From an uncultured Anaerolineae bacterium (GTDB lineage Bacteria > Chloroflexota > Anaerolineae > Anaerolineales > Villigracilaceae): a stretch of DNA of 7,119 nt. Shown here piece after piece: positions 1 through 6,636 of this stretch (position 1 is the stretch's first letter; every line of letters starts with the position of its first letter). Position numbers and translations under genes: made by a program. The stretch lies in contig CAINXK010000040.1 of the NCBI GenBank assembly GCA_903854805.1, positions 1-7,119 of the forward strand, read 5' to 3'. The notes beneath the pieces were generated by a model that did no database searches, was not told the DNA's origin, and saw nothing but the letters and a program-made list of their open reading frames with translations.

Positions 1-729
1 GCCATACGCCATCAGAGAGAATTTTTGTATTCCGCTTATCCAGGCTTGAATCCGGGAATTTCTGGCATAAATACTGAGTTGGGAGCGCAGTTGAAGACCC
101 AGACTGATGCGGCGATGCAGTGGGGATGGTTTCTTTAGAGCATCAATACATTCAGAAAACAATCTGGTATCGACGCAAGGCAACCAGGTTTCCACCAGCT
201 TAAGCGTTTCGTCCGTTGGGTTAGCTTCCATGAGCCATTCGATTTCTCGACTGACCGCTTTCCAATCTCTGGAAAGCATGAGCAGTTCGACGACTGAAGT
301 ATGTTTCAACATCATCCGAATGGTGAAAACCACTAATTCAGCGCTTTTGACAGGAACCGGGATCGAAGCTTCCTGACGAAGGTTTTGTAATAACATCTCT
401 TCGATCGGCAAGTGCAGGTTTTTTGACAAACTTTCACCGGTGATGACCCGGTAATAAGCGTGCACATGAACAAAAATCCCGGTTCCATCATCCATGGCAA
501 AATAATGCTCGACAGCCGGGAAAGGCGCGTCGCCCTGAATACCGGCAGGACGAAACTTCAACTCAGTCATTACCAATCTAAATGAATCACAATCCATTCG
601 ATGAATGAGCAAATCGACATCCGTATCACCGGTCAGAACCTGGGAAAGCGCTGAATTGCTCTTCCAGTGACAGTAACTGATTTCATTTGCGCTGAGTTTT
701 TCAATGAGTTGTTGAAGTTTTGTTAACAT
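1..729 (-). CDS. Variant nucleotidyltransferase-fold protein, 3' end beyond window (partial)
   Basis: Reading down from ATG at 729-727 gives 243 uninterrupted codons to the left edge, so the gene is real but lacks its C-terminus here. Residues 19-25 read YCHWKSN and residues 34-41 read GDTDVDLL. The D37-x-D39 pair resembles the metal-binding DxD of nucleotidyltransferase folds, although the usual helix-Gly-Ser motif is replaced by HWKSN. A second conserved-looking patch, FVHVHAYYR (86-94), sits where a third catalytic strand might lie. Residues from about 110 on look helical (for example ELVVFTIRMMLKHT). From memory, proteins of this style occur in polysaccharide loci, sometimes fused to a C-terminal P-loop kinase domain; this was not verified. 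No substrate is known to me. The start is 29 bases after the kinase stop, with only a weak GGAA upstream. It probably acts in the cytoplasm, as no signal peptide is seen. Coding status is likely; function is uncertain. Confidence 0.8.
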   Translation of the reverse strand, partial: MLTKLQQLIEKLSANEISYCHWKSNSALSQVLTGDTDVDLLIHRMDCDSFRLVMTELKFRPAGIQGDAPFPAVEHYFAMDDGTGIFVHVHAYYRVITGESLSKNLHLPIEEMLLQNLRQEASIPVPVKSAELVVFTIRMMLKHTSVVELLMLSRDWKAVSREIEWLMEANPTDETLKLVETWLPCVDTRLFSECIDALKKPSPLHRRISLGLQLRSQLSIYARNSRIQAWISGIQKFSLMAYG

Positions 730-758
730 TTTGGTTCCAAGGGTCTTTCCACTTTGAG

Positions 759-1505
759 TTATAGGGGCTTATTCGGTAAAAACGTTGCCCTGGATAGGAT
801 GGCTTGCTGAACATGATCTCCAACCTGATCAAATCCCGGCCCAGCAATATCGTGGCTTTCCACAACCAGAATCCGGTCTCGAATATTTCTTGCCTGCGAG
901 AGTTGATCAAACATAGAAACCGCATTTTTAAAATATGCATCCATTTGAGCCGGATTTTTTAAATCAACCTCGCGCGGCGGATCTGCGCGTCGAACAGTAC
1001 GTTCAATGAGGGTCTCAACCGAGGCCCGGATATAAATGACGAGGTCGGGCAGCGGGAGCAAATCGGTGAACCGGGCAATCTCTTCAAGAGTACAGGTGTT
1101 TTTAGCCGAGACAAACATGTGCAAAGCCAAAATCGGGCCTTCGTCGACGAGCATGATCTGGTCGCACCCATAATATTTTGTAATTTCGTACATACCGATC
1201 TTGCGTTCGAGACTCCGCAGGTTATGGATCGTTTGCATCGAAACCCCGGAATTGCGCCAATATAGCTTAATGGTGTGGCGCAGGTACTCATGATATTTGG
1301 ACAGTGTGCCAATAAAAATTGGGAGACTGATCAACTCCTGCTCGAGGTTTTGTAAAGTAAGGTTTGTTACATTTTTGAAGCCAAGCAGGCTGGTCGCCAG
1401 GTCGACGGATGTCGTAACTCGACTTGTCTTCTCCAGCCGAGACCGCAGAGCGTTGATTAACGTTGTTTTCCCGGCGCCGGTAACACCAATGAATTCCACA
1501 ATCAT
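759..1505 (-). CDS. Small P-loop kinase-like protein (thymidylate/deoxynucleoside kinase fold)
   Basis: The 248-residue protein begins at once with a Walker A loop, GVTGAGKT (7-14). Residues 118-124 read MLVDEGP, a hydrophobic strand ending in Asp-Glu where Walker B or the DR(Y/H)-type motif of nucleoside monophosphate kinases would lie. A strand PDLVIYIR (153-160) is followed by an Arg-rich stretch, ERTVRRADPPRE (168-179), resembling the LID of dTMP kinase-like enzymes. It is therefore probably an ATP-dependent small-molecule kinase, although the substrate cannot be read; a true dTMP kinase role is unlikely in a polysaccharide operon. The start is well supported: GGAGG lies 4 bases upstream, and the ATG overlaps the polymerase stop as ATGA. 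It is followed 29 bases later by the nucleotidyltransferase-like gene, which suggests the two act together. A GTPase or simple NTPase role remains possible. Confidence 0.85.
   Translation of the reverse strand: MIVEFIGVTGAGKTTLINALRSRLEKTSRVTTSVDLATSLLGFKNVTNLTLQNLEQELISLPIFIGTLSKYHEYLRHTIKLYWRNSGVSMQTIHNLRSLERKIGMYEITKYYGCDQIMLVDEGPILALHMFVSAKNTCTLEEIARFTDLLPLPDLVIYIRASVETLIERTVRRADPPREVDLKNPAQMDAYFKNAVSMFDQLSQARNIRDRILVVESHDIAGPGFDQVGDHVQQAILSRATFLPNKPL
1502..1505 (-). other. ATGA stop/start overlap between polymerase and kinase genes
   Basis: On the minus strand the four bases read ATGA: ATG starts the kinase and TGA ends the polymerase. This arrangement commonly gives coupled translation (known generally), so the kinase is probably made in proportion to the polymerase (inferred). 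Confidence 0.85.
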
Positions 1506-2908
1506 TCTGCCTCCACGCTTGGAAGATCGCGGCGATCCGATAATGGCGCTGATATTTTTGGCAACTGGAGCTTTTCACCCCAACGCGTTACCCGGCTGGA
1601 TGCCACCTCGATTGTTGGGGATATCATTCCAAAGTAAGTGGCTTCTAGCAGCGCCATCCCTAACCATACAGTACGAAAATGAAAAATTTGATGGGCGTTT
1701 GATTCGAGCATAATTCCGAAAAGCATAGCCAGGAAAATGACACCACTTAGCTGGACTCTATTTCCAGATTTAATTTGGTTCAACAATATTTTGACTGCAC
1801 TGTTCAACGCTTCACCAGCCAGTAGCAGCAGGCCTAACAATCCGATCACGCCGCGCTCCACGCCAAATTCGAGAATGTCATTGTGCAGTGTTTTATTTTC
1901 CAGGAAATCCCGGTAGTTATTTGGGCCGACTCCCAAAATGGATTGCGGGGAAAACAGGACCTGGGTGCCGCCGCCCCACAGAAAAAGCCGCTCACCCACT
2001 GTGTGCGCGGCCCGCTCAGTAGTAAGATTCTGAAGGCTGGACAGAACAACAGGAAATTGATTGATGGTGAATAAGAACAACCCAGCCGCGAGCGACAAGA
2101 CGACAGCCAACCAGACAAAGAATTTCAGATGACCACCCATGAATAGAAGCAGAAACACTCCAACAATTGAGGCACCCAGCAGCGCGGTAAGCGAGCCGAG
2201 CGATGCGGTCGCAAGAATGCTTAACAACAGTACCATTCCAAGCAGCAAAGACAATTCACGCCGCAGTCCCAACAACAGCAGGGGCACAAATCCCATCAGC
2301 TCAAATAGGGCAGCCCAAACCGGATTCTGGAACAATCCTGATGACCGGGGTAAGTACCGTGTATCTATCGTTCCAAAACGCCCTAAAAAGGAGCTCACGA
2401 ACACATAAAAGTTAGGTGAGACGAACTCAGCTACCAACAGGATTCCATGGAGCACAGCAACCACAGTCCAAACGAACAAAATACGGCGCACGAGGCCAGG
2501 TTCCAGGCTGGTAAAAACCGCAGTTACGGTAACGAACCAAACATAGAGATAGACCTCTTTGGTGATAAAGATAATGCTGACCAGCGGGTTAGTGGAGATG
2601 AATGTGCCGAGAAAACTCCCCAGCAAGATAAGCCACATGCCCAGAGCTAAGGGAAAGCGTATGGCCTGCCGGATACGGATAAGATACAACCAGCAGACCG
2701 GGATAAAGAGCATATTCCAAAAGTCAACCAGACCCAAATTCTGGGGTAGTGTAAGAAACTGTTCCACAGAAAAAATTACCATACCCAATAAATATGTAAC
2801 CACGATAAATTTCAGCACCGAAGATAGGCGGCTGGGTGGCTGCGGCTGCGCAGCGGTGCTGGCAGCAGTCGGAAGATGAACATTTGAGATGTATTGTGGC
2901 TTATTCAT
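1502..2908 (-). CDS. O-antigen polymerase / ligase family integral membrane protein (Wzy- or WaaL-like)
   Basis: The 468-residue protein is very hydrophobic, with roughly ten to twelve candidate membrane segments between about residues 31 and 430. A soluble Pro/Ala-rich N-terminus (1-30) and a polar C-terminal tail (about 435-468) flank them. Family-style signatures are RSSGLFQNPVW (188-198), GERLFLW (305-311), GVGPNNY (326-332) and HNDILEFGVERGVIGL (342-357). Together they match the large periplasmic loop and following helix of the Wzy/O-antigen ligase superfamily, in which conserved Arg and His residues act on undecaprenyl-diphosphate-linked glycans. It should polymerise repeat units or transfer the glycan to an acceptor at the outer face of the inner membrane. 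Polymerase and ligase cannot be told apart from sequence alone; the adjacent flippase favours a Wzy role. The start lies 2 bases after the flippase stop, and an AGGT-containing site overlaps that stop. Confidence 0.88.
   Translation of the reverse strand: MNKPQYISNVHLPTAASTAAQPQPPSRLSSVLKFIVVTYLLGMVIFSVEQFLTLPQNLGLVDFWNMLFIPVCWLYLIRIRQAIRFPLALGMWLILLGSFLGTFISTNPLVSIIFITKEVYLYVWFVTVTAVFTSLEPGLVRRILFVWTVVAVLHGILLVAEFVSPNFYVFVSSFLGRFGTIDTRYLPRSSGLFQNPVWAALFELMGFVPLLLLGLRRELSLLLGMVLLLSILATASLGSLTALLGASIVGVFLLLFMGGHLKFFVWLAVVLSLAAGLFLFTINQFPVVLSSLQNLTTERAAHTVGERLFLWGGGTQVLFSPQSILGVGPNNYRDFLENKTLHNDILEFGVERGVIGLLGLLLLAGEALNSAVKILLNQIKSGNRVQLSGVIFLAMLFGIMLESNAHQIFHFRTVWLGMALLEATYFGMISPTIEVASSRVTRWGEKLQLPKISAPLSDRRDLPSVEAE
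1510..1514 (-). promoter_or_regulatory. Ribosome binding site of the kinase gene
   Basis: The minus strand reads GGAGG followed by CAGA and then ATG. This strong Shine-Dalgarno lies inside the last codons of the polymerase gene and fixes the kinase start at 1505. Confidence 0.8.
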
Positions 2909-2910
2909 AG

Positions 2911-4347
2911 TTACCTATTTATGGCGATCTGACGAAAGATCTCAATACTGGAACGATCCATCCAAACAACGATCAAACAGTAAAGCAGCACTGACATTCC
3001 GCCCAACAGCCAGATATTGACGGTATTAACCAGCAGCGAGGCGATCAATATTGTTGCCGCACCCAAGCCAGGGCCAATAAAACCCTGCCACGCTAACATT
3101 TCGTGTGCTTCCGTGCGCAATATCCAGACATACATGGCGCACATCACGACCTCTGTGAGCACCGTGGCATACACTGCACCCATCATCCGATAAGGTGGGA
3201 TTAGAATGAAATTGAGCAGCAAATTTGTCAGAGCTGCGACGAGAACCGCCTTCGCCCGCTTGGCTTCCCGGTTACTGGCGCTCAAGGCTACCTCCAGCGA
3301 TGTATCGATGAACCGCAGGGGAATAATCAGCGCCATCCATTTCACAGCCTGAATGGCGTCAACAAACTTACTGCCATACACAAATACAACGATTTGTTCA
3401 CTGAACGCCCACAGTACAACGGCTATCAAGGTACCCAATATGACAAGCAAACGAATCGTTTTGCCGGTGTAGCGTTGAAGCGATTTTTCATCTTTTGCAA
3501 ACTCGGAAGCTAAAAATGGATAAAGGGCGATATTCACCGTTCTCGCCACAATATTGAGCCGCATGGTCAGGTTATTCGCAGCCTCATATAGCCCAACGAT
3601 CGAACTGGAAGCCAAATAGGATAAAAACACAACGTCAATCCGCACATACACAGTCGACAAACCATTCGTGATCGCAAAAGGAAGGCTCGTCTTGAATAAA
3701 GCTGACCACAGCTTCTTATCTAATGTCGGTCGCAACTTGCCAAATCGTGCCTGATAAATCCAGATGCCGGCTACCAGTGCGATAATCCGGGAGGCCAGAT
3801 AAGCGACCATGAGCCAGTCAATGGCGGCCTGGAGCGGTACTGTCACGAGAGCCAATAGCAAGAACGAGCCCTCCATAACGGCGATCACTACCGCACTCCA
3901 TTCCATCATTTCTCGGCCGCGAAACGAGGCCTCTAACATATAGGTGATGGCTTCGACTCCTAAGGCTAACCCAGCCAACATGCAAGCCCGAAACAAAACC
4001 TCTGGATAGTTCAGTAAGACACTCGTGATTAGCATCAAAACGATGGCAATAGTTGAAAGAACTGTGGTCAAGCCTATAGCGGCATTCACCAGACTGTCCA
4101 CTTTCTCTGGATCCTCCCGGCTTCGGGCAATCTCGCGGATCAGTAACGACGGCAGGCCGAATTTCGCAATTGCCGCAAATAACCCGGTCAGGGCGATCGT
4201 CGTGGCATACTGGCCAAGCAACTCAGCGTTGGCCAGGCGAGCCAGATAGACAGGGATAAAGAACGCTGTCAAGCTTTGGATCCCATAAGCCACAGTCTGA
4301 AAAACCGAGTTTTTCGCAATCCGCTTAATATGATTCATAACAGGCAT
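2911..4347 (-). CDS. wzx: Polysaccharide flippase, Wzx/RfbX type (MOP superfamily)
   Basis: The 478-residue protein has about 12 to 14 hydrophobic segments and no soluble domain. Family-style features are an N-terminal amphipathic start leading into FQTVAYGIQSLTAFFIPVYLA (16-36), RIDVVFLSYLASSSIVGLYEAA (236-257) with an Asp in a membrane segment, FVYGSKF (322-328), and NFILIPPYRMMGAVYAT (379-395). These match Wzx-type transporters, which move undecaprenyl-diphosphate-linked repeat units across the inner membrane. The chosen start is M1; M4 is an alternative, since neither has a clear Shine-Dalgarno. The gene is 2 bases from the polymerase gene, giving the standard Wzx-Wzy pairing. The codon just upstream of M1 is preceded by an in-frame amber stop that ends a short open frame (see 4351-4482). 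Family assignment is strong; the exported glycan is unknown. Confidence 0.92.
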   Translation of the reverse strand: MPVMNHIKRIAKNSVFQTVAYGIQSLTAFFIPVYLARLANAELLGQYATTIALTGLFAAIAKFGLPSLLIREIARSREDPEKVDSLVNAAIGLTTVLSTIAIVLMLITSVLLNYPEVLFRACMLAGLALGVEAITYMLEASFRGREMMEWSAVVIAVMEGSFLLLALVTVPLQAAIDWLMVAYLASRIIALVAGIWIYQARFGKLRPTLDKKLWSALFKTSLPFAITNGLSTVYVRIDVVFLSYLASSSIVGLYEAANNLTMRLNIVARTVNIALYPFLASEFAKDEKSLQRYTGKTIRLLVILGTLIAVVLWAFSEQIVVFVYGSKFVDAIQAVKWMALIIPLRFIDTSLEVALSASNREAKRAKAVLVAALTNLLLNFILIPPYRMMGAVYATVLTEVVMCAMYVWILRTEAHEMLAWQGFIGPGLGAATILIASLLVNTVNIWLLGGMSVLLYCLIVVWMDRSSIEIFRQIAINR

Positions 4348-4350
4348 TTT

Positions 4351-4482
4351 CTAGTCTTGTCCCATCCGTCGATTGGCGAAACTTTGTACCAGGATTACCT
4401 CATGACCAGACCCAGCCTCTTTTTTGGCCAGGGTGGCCGAAATCATCTTATAGAGGCGGCTGGTTATCTCCGCCAGGATCAT
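4351..4482 (-). CDS. Doubtful small ORF (43 codons), in frame with the flippase gene
   Basis: This open frame fills most of the 146-base gap between the aminotransferase and flippase genes. It starts at ATG 4482-4480, 11 bases after the aminotransferase stop, and ends at TAG 4353-4351. That stop is one codon before the flippase ATG, and the two frames are the same. The product would be a soluble, slightly basic peptide beginning MILAEITSRLYKM. No signal peptide, membrane segment or known motif is seen, and I do not recognise it. No Shine-Dalgarno precedes the ATG; translation would depend on coupling to the aminotransferase gene. An open frame of this length is expected by chance fairly often. 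It could be a leader peptide affecting flippase translation, a remnant of a deleted gene, or non-coding spacer. Confidence 0.2.
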   Translation of the reverse strand: MILAEITSRLYKMISATLAKKEAGSGHEVILVQSFANRRMGQD

Positions 4483-4493
4483 CGCTGATGTAA

Positions 4494-5648
4494 TCAATTT
4501 GACTTATTAGGCACAGGAGCGGATATGGCTTCTCGAATAGCTTTCGCGACAAAAATAACGTCTTCATCACGCATTGCAGGAAATAGAGGCAGAGTAACTT
4601 CACGCTCTGCCACATCTTCTGTAACAGGCAGCTTTGAAGTTTCAAAATCCTTGAATGCAGTAAAGTGATGAATAGGTGGATAGTGAATACTGGTCTGGAT
4701 CCCTTGCGCTTTCATATTTTCCATAAAACTGGTACGATCTGTGCCAGCTGGAAGCAGGATCGGCATGATGTGCGCGGCACTCAGCCCAGGGTGGTTTTCA
4801 AAGGGGATGGTGATTTCAGGCACCAGGTCGTGGATGACCTGGCAATAATTTTGGGTCAACAACCGGCGTCTGGCGTTGTTGGCTTCCAATTTACCCAGTT
4901 GCACCCGTCCAAGAGCGGCGCGAATCTCATCAATGCGATAATTAAAGCCCAATTCGACGACATCGTAGCTCCAGGCATGACCCTTGTGGCGATCCCAGGT
5001 CATGCTGGTCATGCCGTGTGAGCGCAGCAGACGCAGCTTTTCAGCCAGAGCGGGGTCGTTAGTGGTCAGCATTCCGCCTTCACCGGTGGTCATATTTTTG
5101 TTGGAGAAAAAGCTGAAACAACCAATATCACCCCAACTGCCAAGCGACAGACCGTGCAGTTCTCCACCTACGGCGTGCGCATCGTCTTCAATGACGCGCA
5201 GGTTATATTTTTTGGCGATCAAAAGGATGGCCGGCATATCGCAGGCATACCCGGCGTAATGGACCGGAATGATGGCACGAGTACGGGGGGTGATATTTCG
5301 TTCAATACTTTCTGGCGAGATATTAAGGTTCTGTTCACTGATCAGGTCGGCAAAGACGGGGGTGGCGCCGGTGTAGCGCACAGCGTTGGCGGTGGCCACA
5401 AAGGTCAGGGAAGGCAGAATAACCTCATCCCCGGGACCAAGTCCGATGGCCAGGCAAGCCATGTGGAGTGCGGCGGTACAATTGGTGACTGCCAGGGCAT
5501 ATTTGGTGTTGATAAAAGCCGCAAACTCGTTTTCAAAAGCCTGGGTGACACCGCCCATGGTCAACCAGCGGCTCTCGAGGACTTCCTGTACAGCCAGGGT
5601 CTCTTCATACCCAAAATCGATATCAGATAAAGGAATTGTCCAGCTCAT
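4494..5648 (-). CDS. DegT/DnrJ/EryC1/StrS family PLP-dependent nucleotide-sugar aminotransferase
   Basis: The 384-residue protein has the full length of the family. It shows the N-terminal IPLSDIDFGYEE (5-16) and a Gly-rich turn plus Thr (SRWLTMGG, 26-33). TNCTAALHMA (55-64) is the phosphate-binding region. IEDDAHAVGG (153-162) carries the Asp expected to pair with the pyridine nitrogen, and FSFFSNKNMTTGEGG (178-192) carries Lys184 as the PLP Schiff-base residue. GFNYRIDEIRAALGRVQL (234-251) and SIHYPPIHH (320-328) complete the fold. It most likely transfers an amino group from glutamate to a 4-keto-6-deoxy nucleotide sugar in the cytoplasm. The SDR and nucleotidyltransferase genes just upstream support this. 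A 3-keto substrate cannot be excluded. A strong AAGGAG site supports the start. Family and activity class are confident; the exact sugar is not. Confidence 0.93.
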   Translation of the reverse strand: MSWTIPLSDIDFGYEETLAVQEVLESRWLTMGGVTQAFENEFAAFINTKYALAVTNCTAALHMACLAIGLGPGDEVILPSLTFVATANAVRYTGATPVFADLISEQNLNISPESIERNITPRTRAIIPVHYAGYACDMPAILLIAKKYNLRVIEDDAHAVGGELHGLSLGSWGDIGCFSFFSNKNMTTGEGGMLTTNDPALAEKLRLLRSHGMTSMTWDRHKGHAWSYDVVELGFNYRIDEIRAALGRVQLGKLEANNARRRLLTQNYCQVIHDLVPEITIPFENHPGLSAAHIMPILLPAGTDRTSFMENMKAQGIQTSIHYPPIHHFTAFKDFETSKLPVTEDVAEREVTLPLFPAMRDEDVIFVAKAIREAISAPVPNKSN

Positions 5649-5763
5649 AGCTTATCTCCTTGTCGCTTCATTTAAAAACGTTCTAATAAAAAAATGTTTG
5701 AATGCCTGCTCCGACTGGAACCAGCTTAAGGCTGGAGTGAAGGAGCCCGAGATGTGGCATGGT
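5649..5763. other. 115-base spacer between nucleotidyltransferase and aminotransferase genes
   Basis: Read on the minus strand, the spacer holds a 5-base-pair stem (CCAGC/GCTGG, 5721-5735, loop of 5) and then an AT-rich run with seven T (5694-5688). The ribosome binding site of the aminotransferase follows. The T run is about 26 bases past the stem, so this is not an ordinary terminator, and no good -35/-10 pair was found. It could be a weak mRNA structure or processing site, or simply spacer. Confidence 0.3.
5656..5661 (-). promoter_or_regulatory. Ribosome binding site of the aminotransferase gene
   Basis: The minus strand reads AAGGAG, then ATAAGCT, then ATG. Spacing of 7 bases is ideal, and the site supports the start at 5648. 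Confidence 0.8.
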
Positions 5764-6567
5764 TCAGTGACCCGCCCGTACACCCAACAACGCATCAAGC
5801 GAGGTTGATGGCTCTGACACTTGCATGCGCAAACCCGACAAACCTGTGGAGCCGATAGGGACGGTGGGCAGGAATTGGTCGCGCATGGATTCGAAATCAT
5901 GCATGGCGTTTTCGTAATCATCAGGACGTCCCAAGTCTTGCCAGTACCCCTCAAACGGATACCCGACCACTTTCTCGCCGGCATTGATCAGGATCCGAAC
6001 CAGATCCGGGAAATCAAGGTATTCATGTTTTGGTATATATTTGATCACCCGCGGGTCAAAGACATAAATGCCCATGCTGACGCAGTACTCATAACTTGGT
6101 TTCTCGATGTATCCGTTTATGACAGGTTTGGTATCCCACTGGATGACGCCCAGGTCAATTTTTACCTGGCGATGATGGGCTGCAATGGTGGCGATAGCCT
6201 GCTGCTCCTTGTGAAAGCGCAACAGGTCTCCGAAAGGCAGGGTGGTGAGCACGTCGCCGTTGGTTACCATAAAAGTGTCTTCAAGGCCATCCACGAGCGC
6301 AATTGGGCCGGCAGTGCCGAGCGGCTTGTCCTCGTAGTTATAGGAGATATTCATACCGAGCTGATGACCGTCCTGAAAAAAGGCGCGCATCAATTCGGAT
6401 AGATGACCGACGGTCAGGACAACATCATCGATGCCCGCCAACTTCATCTGGCGCAAGATCAATTCCAAAATGGGCATGTCACCAATTGGCATCAATGGTT
6501 TGGGAAGGATTTTGGTATAAGGGGCGAGGCGTGTGCCTTTTCCGCCCGCCAGAACAACTGCTTTCAT
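5764..6567 (-). CDS. Sugar-1-phosphate nucleotidyltransferase (NTP_transferase family)
   Basis: The 267-residue protein carries the complete signature of the family. LAGGKGTRL (6-14) is the nucleotide-binding loop and LPKPLMPIGD (21-30) holds the phosphate-contacting Lys23. KPLGTAGP (81-88) and NGDVL (103-107) provide the metal-binding Asp105. EKP (155-157) and YWQDLGRPDDY (208-218) close the active site. It should join a hexose-1-phosphate to a nucleotide, releasing pyrophosphate, to make the activated sugar used by the adjacent SDR and aminotransferase. Whether the nucleotide is GDP, UDP, CDP or dTDP cannot be decided by eye. No CBS or acyltransferase domain is present, unlike PtmE- or GlmU-type relatives. 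Residues from about 226 on form a tail rich in Ser, Pro and Gly, beyond the usual end of the single-domain enzyme. AGGAGG upstream fixes the start. Confidence 0.92.
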   Translation of the reverse strand: MKAVVLAGGKGTRLAPYTKILPKPLMPIGDMPILELILRQMKLAGIDDVVLTVGHLSELMRAFFQDGHQLGMNISYNYEDKPLGTAGPIALVDGLEDTFMVTNGDVLTTLPFGDLLRFHKEQQAIATIAAHHRQVKIDLGVIQWDTKPVINGYIEKPSYEYCVSMGIYVFDPRVIKYIPKHEYLDFPDLVRILINAGEKVVGYPFEGYWQDLGRPDDYENAMHDFESMRDQFLPTVPIGSTGLSGLRMQVSEPSTSLDALLGVRAGH

Positions 6568-6571
6568 ATTG

Positions 6572-6577
6572 CCTCCT
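6572..6577 (-). promoter_or_regulatory. Ribosome binding site of the nucleotidyltransferase gene
   Basis: The minus strand reads AGGAGG, then CAAT, then ATG. The near-perfect anti-16S match four bases from the ATG supports the start at 6567. Confidence 0.8.
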
Positions 6578-6636
6578 GGGGTTGAGAAGGAAAGGGTATT
6601 GAATTTGACGGCAGGTCGTAGATCCGCAGGAAAAGG

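Noticed and set aside
701..940. Minus-strand 79-codon frame across the kinase/nucleotidyltransferase-like junction
   Set aside because: It overlaps the ends of both real genes in another frame, and both real frames carry motifs. The peptide shows none.
4426..4438. Inverted repeat GGCCA-GGG-TGGCC as a terminator
   Set aside because: The stem is only five pairs, and in the direction of transcription it is followed by A residues rather than T, so it cannot be an intrinsic terminator for this operon.
5154..5630. Plus-strand open frame of 158 codons opposite the aminotransferase
   Set aside because: It is antisense to a gene with clear catalytic motifs. Its Gly-rich translation looks like reversed codons of the real protein.
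5683..5711. Possible internal promoter before the aminotransferase gene
   Set aside because: The AT-rich TATTAG could pass as a -10, but the bases 17 upstream (GAGCAG) do not resemble TTGACA.
5652..5984. Possible frameshift at the end of the nucleotidyltransferase gene, with a 110-codon frame running past its stop
   Set aside because: The alternative frame is Cys- and Arg-rich with no nucleotidyltransferase-like sequence, so there is no sign that the real protein continues in it.
5821..6402. Long plus-strand open frame of 193 codons
   Set aside because: It lies wholly antisense to the nucleotidyltransferase gene, which has complete family motifs. The antisense translation has no recognisable domain or ribosome site, so it is a codon-bias shadow.
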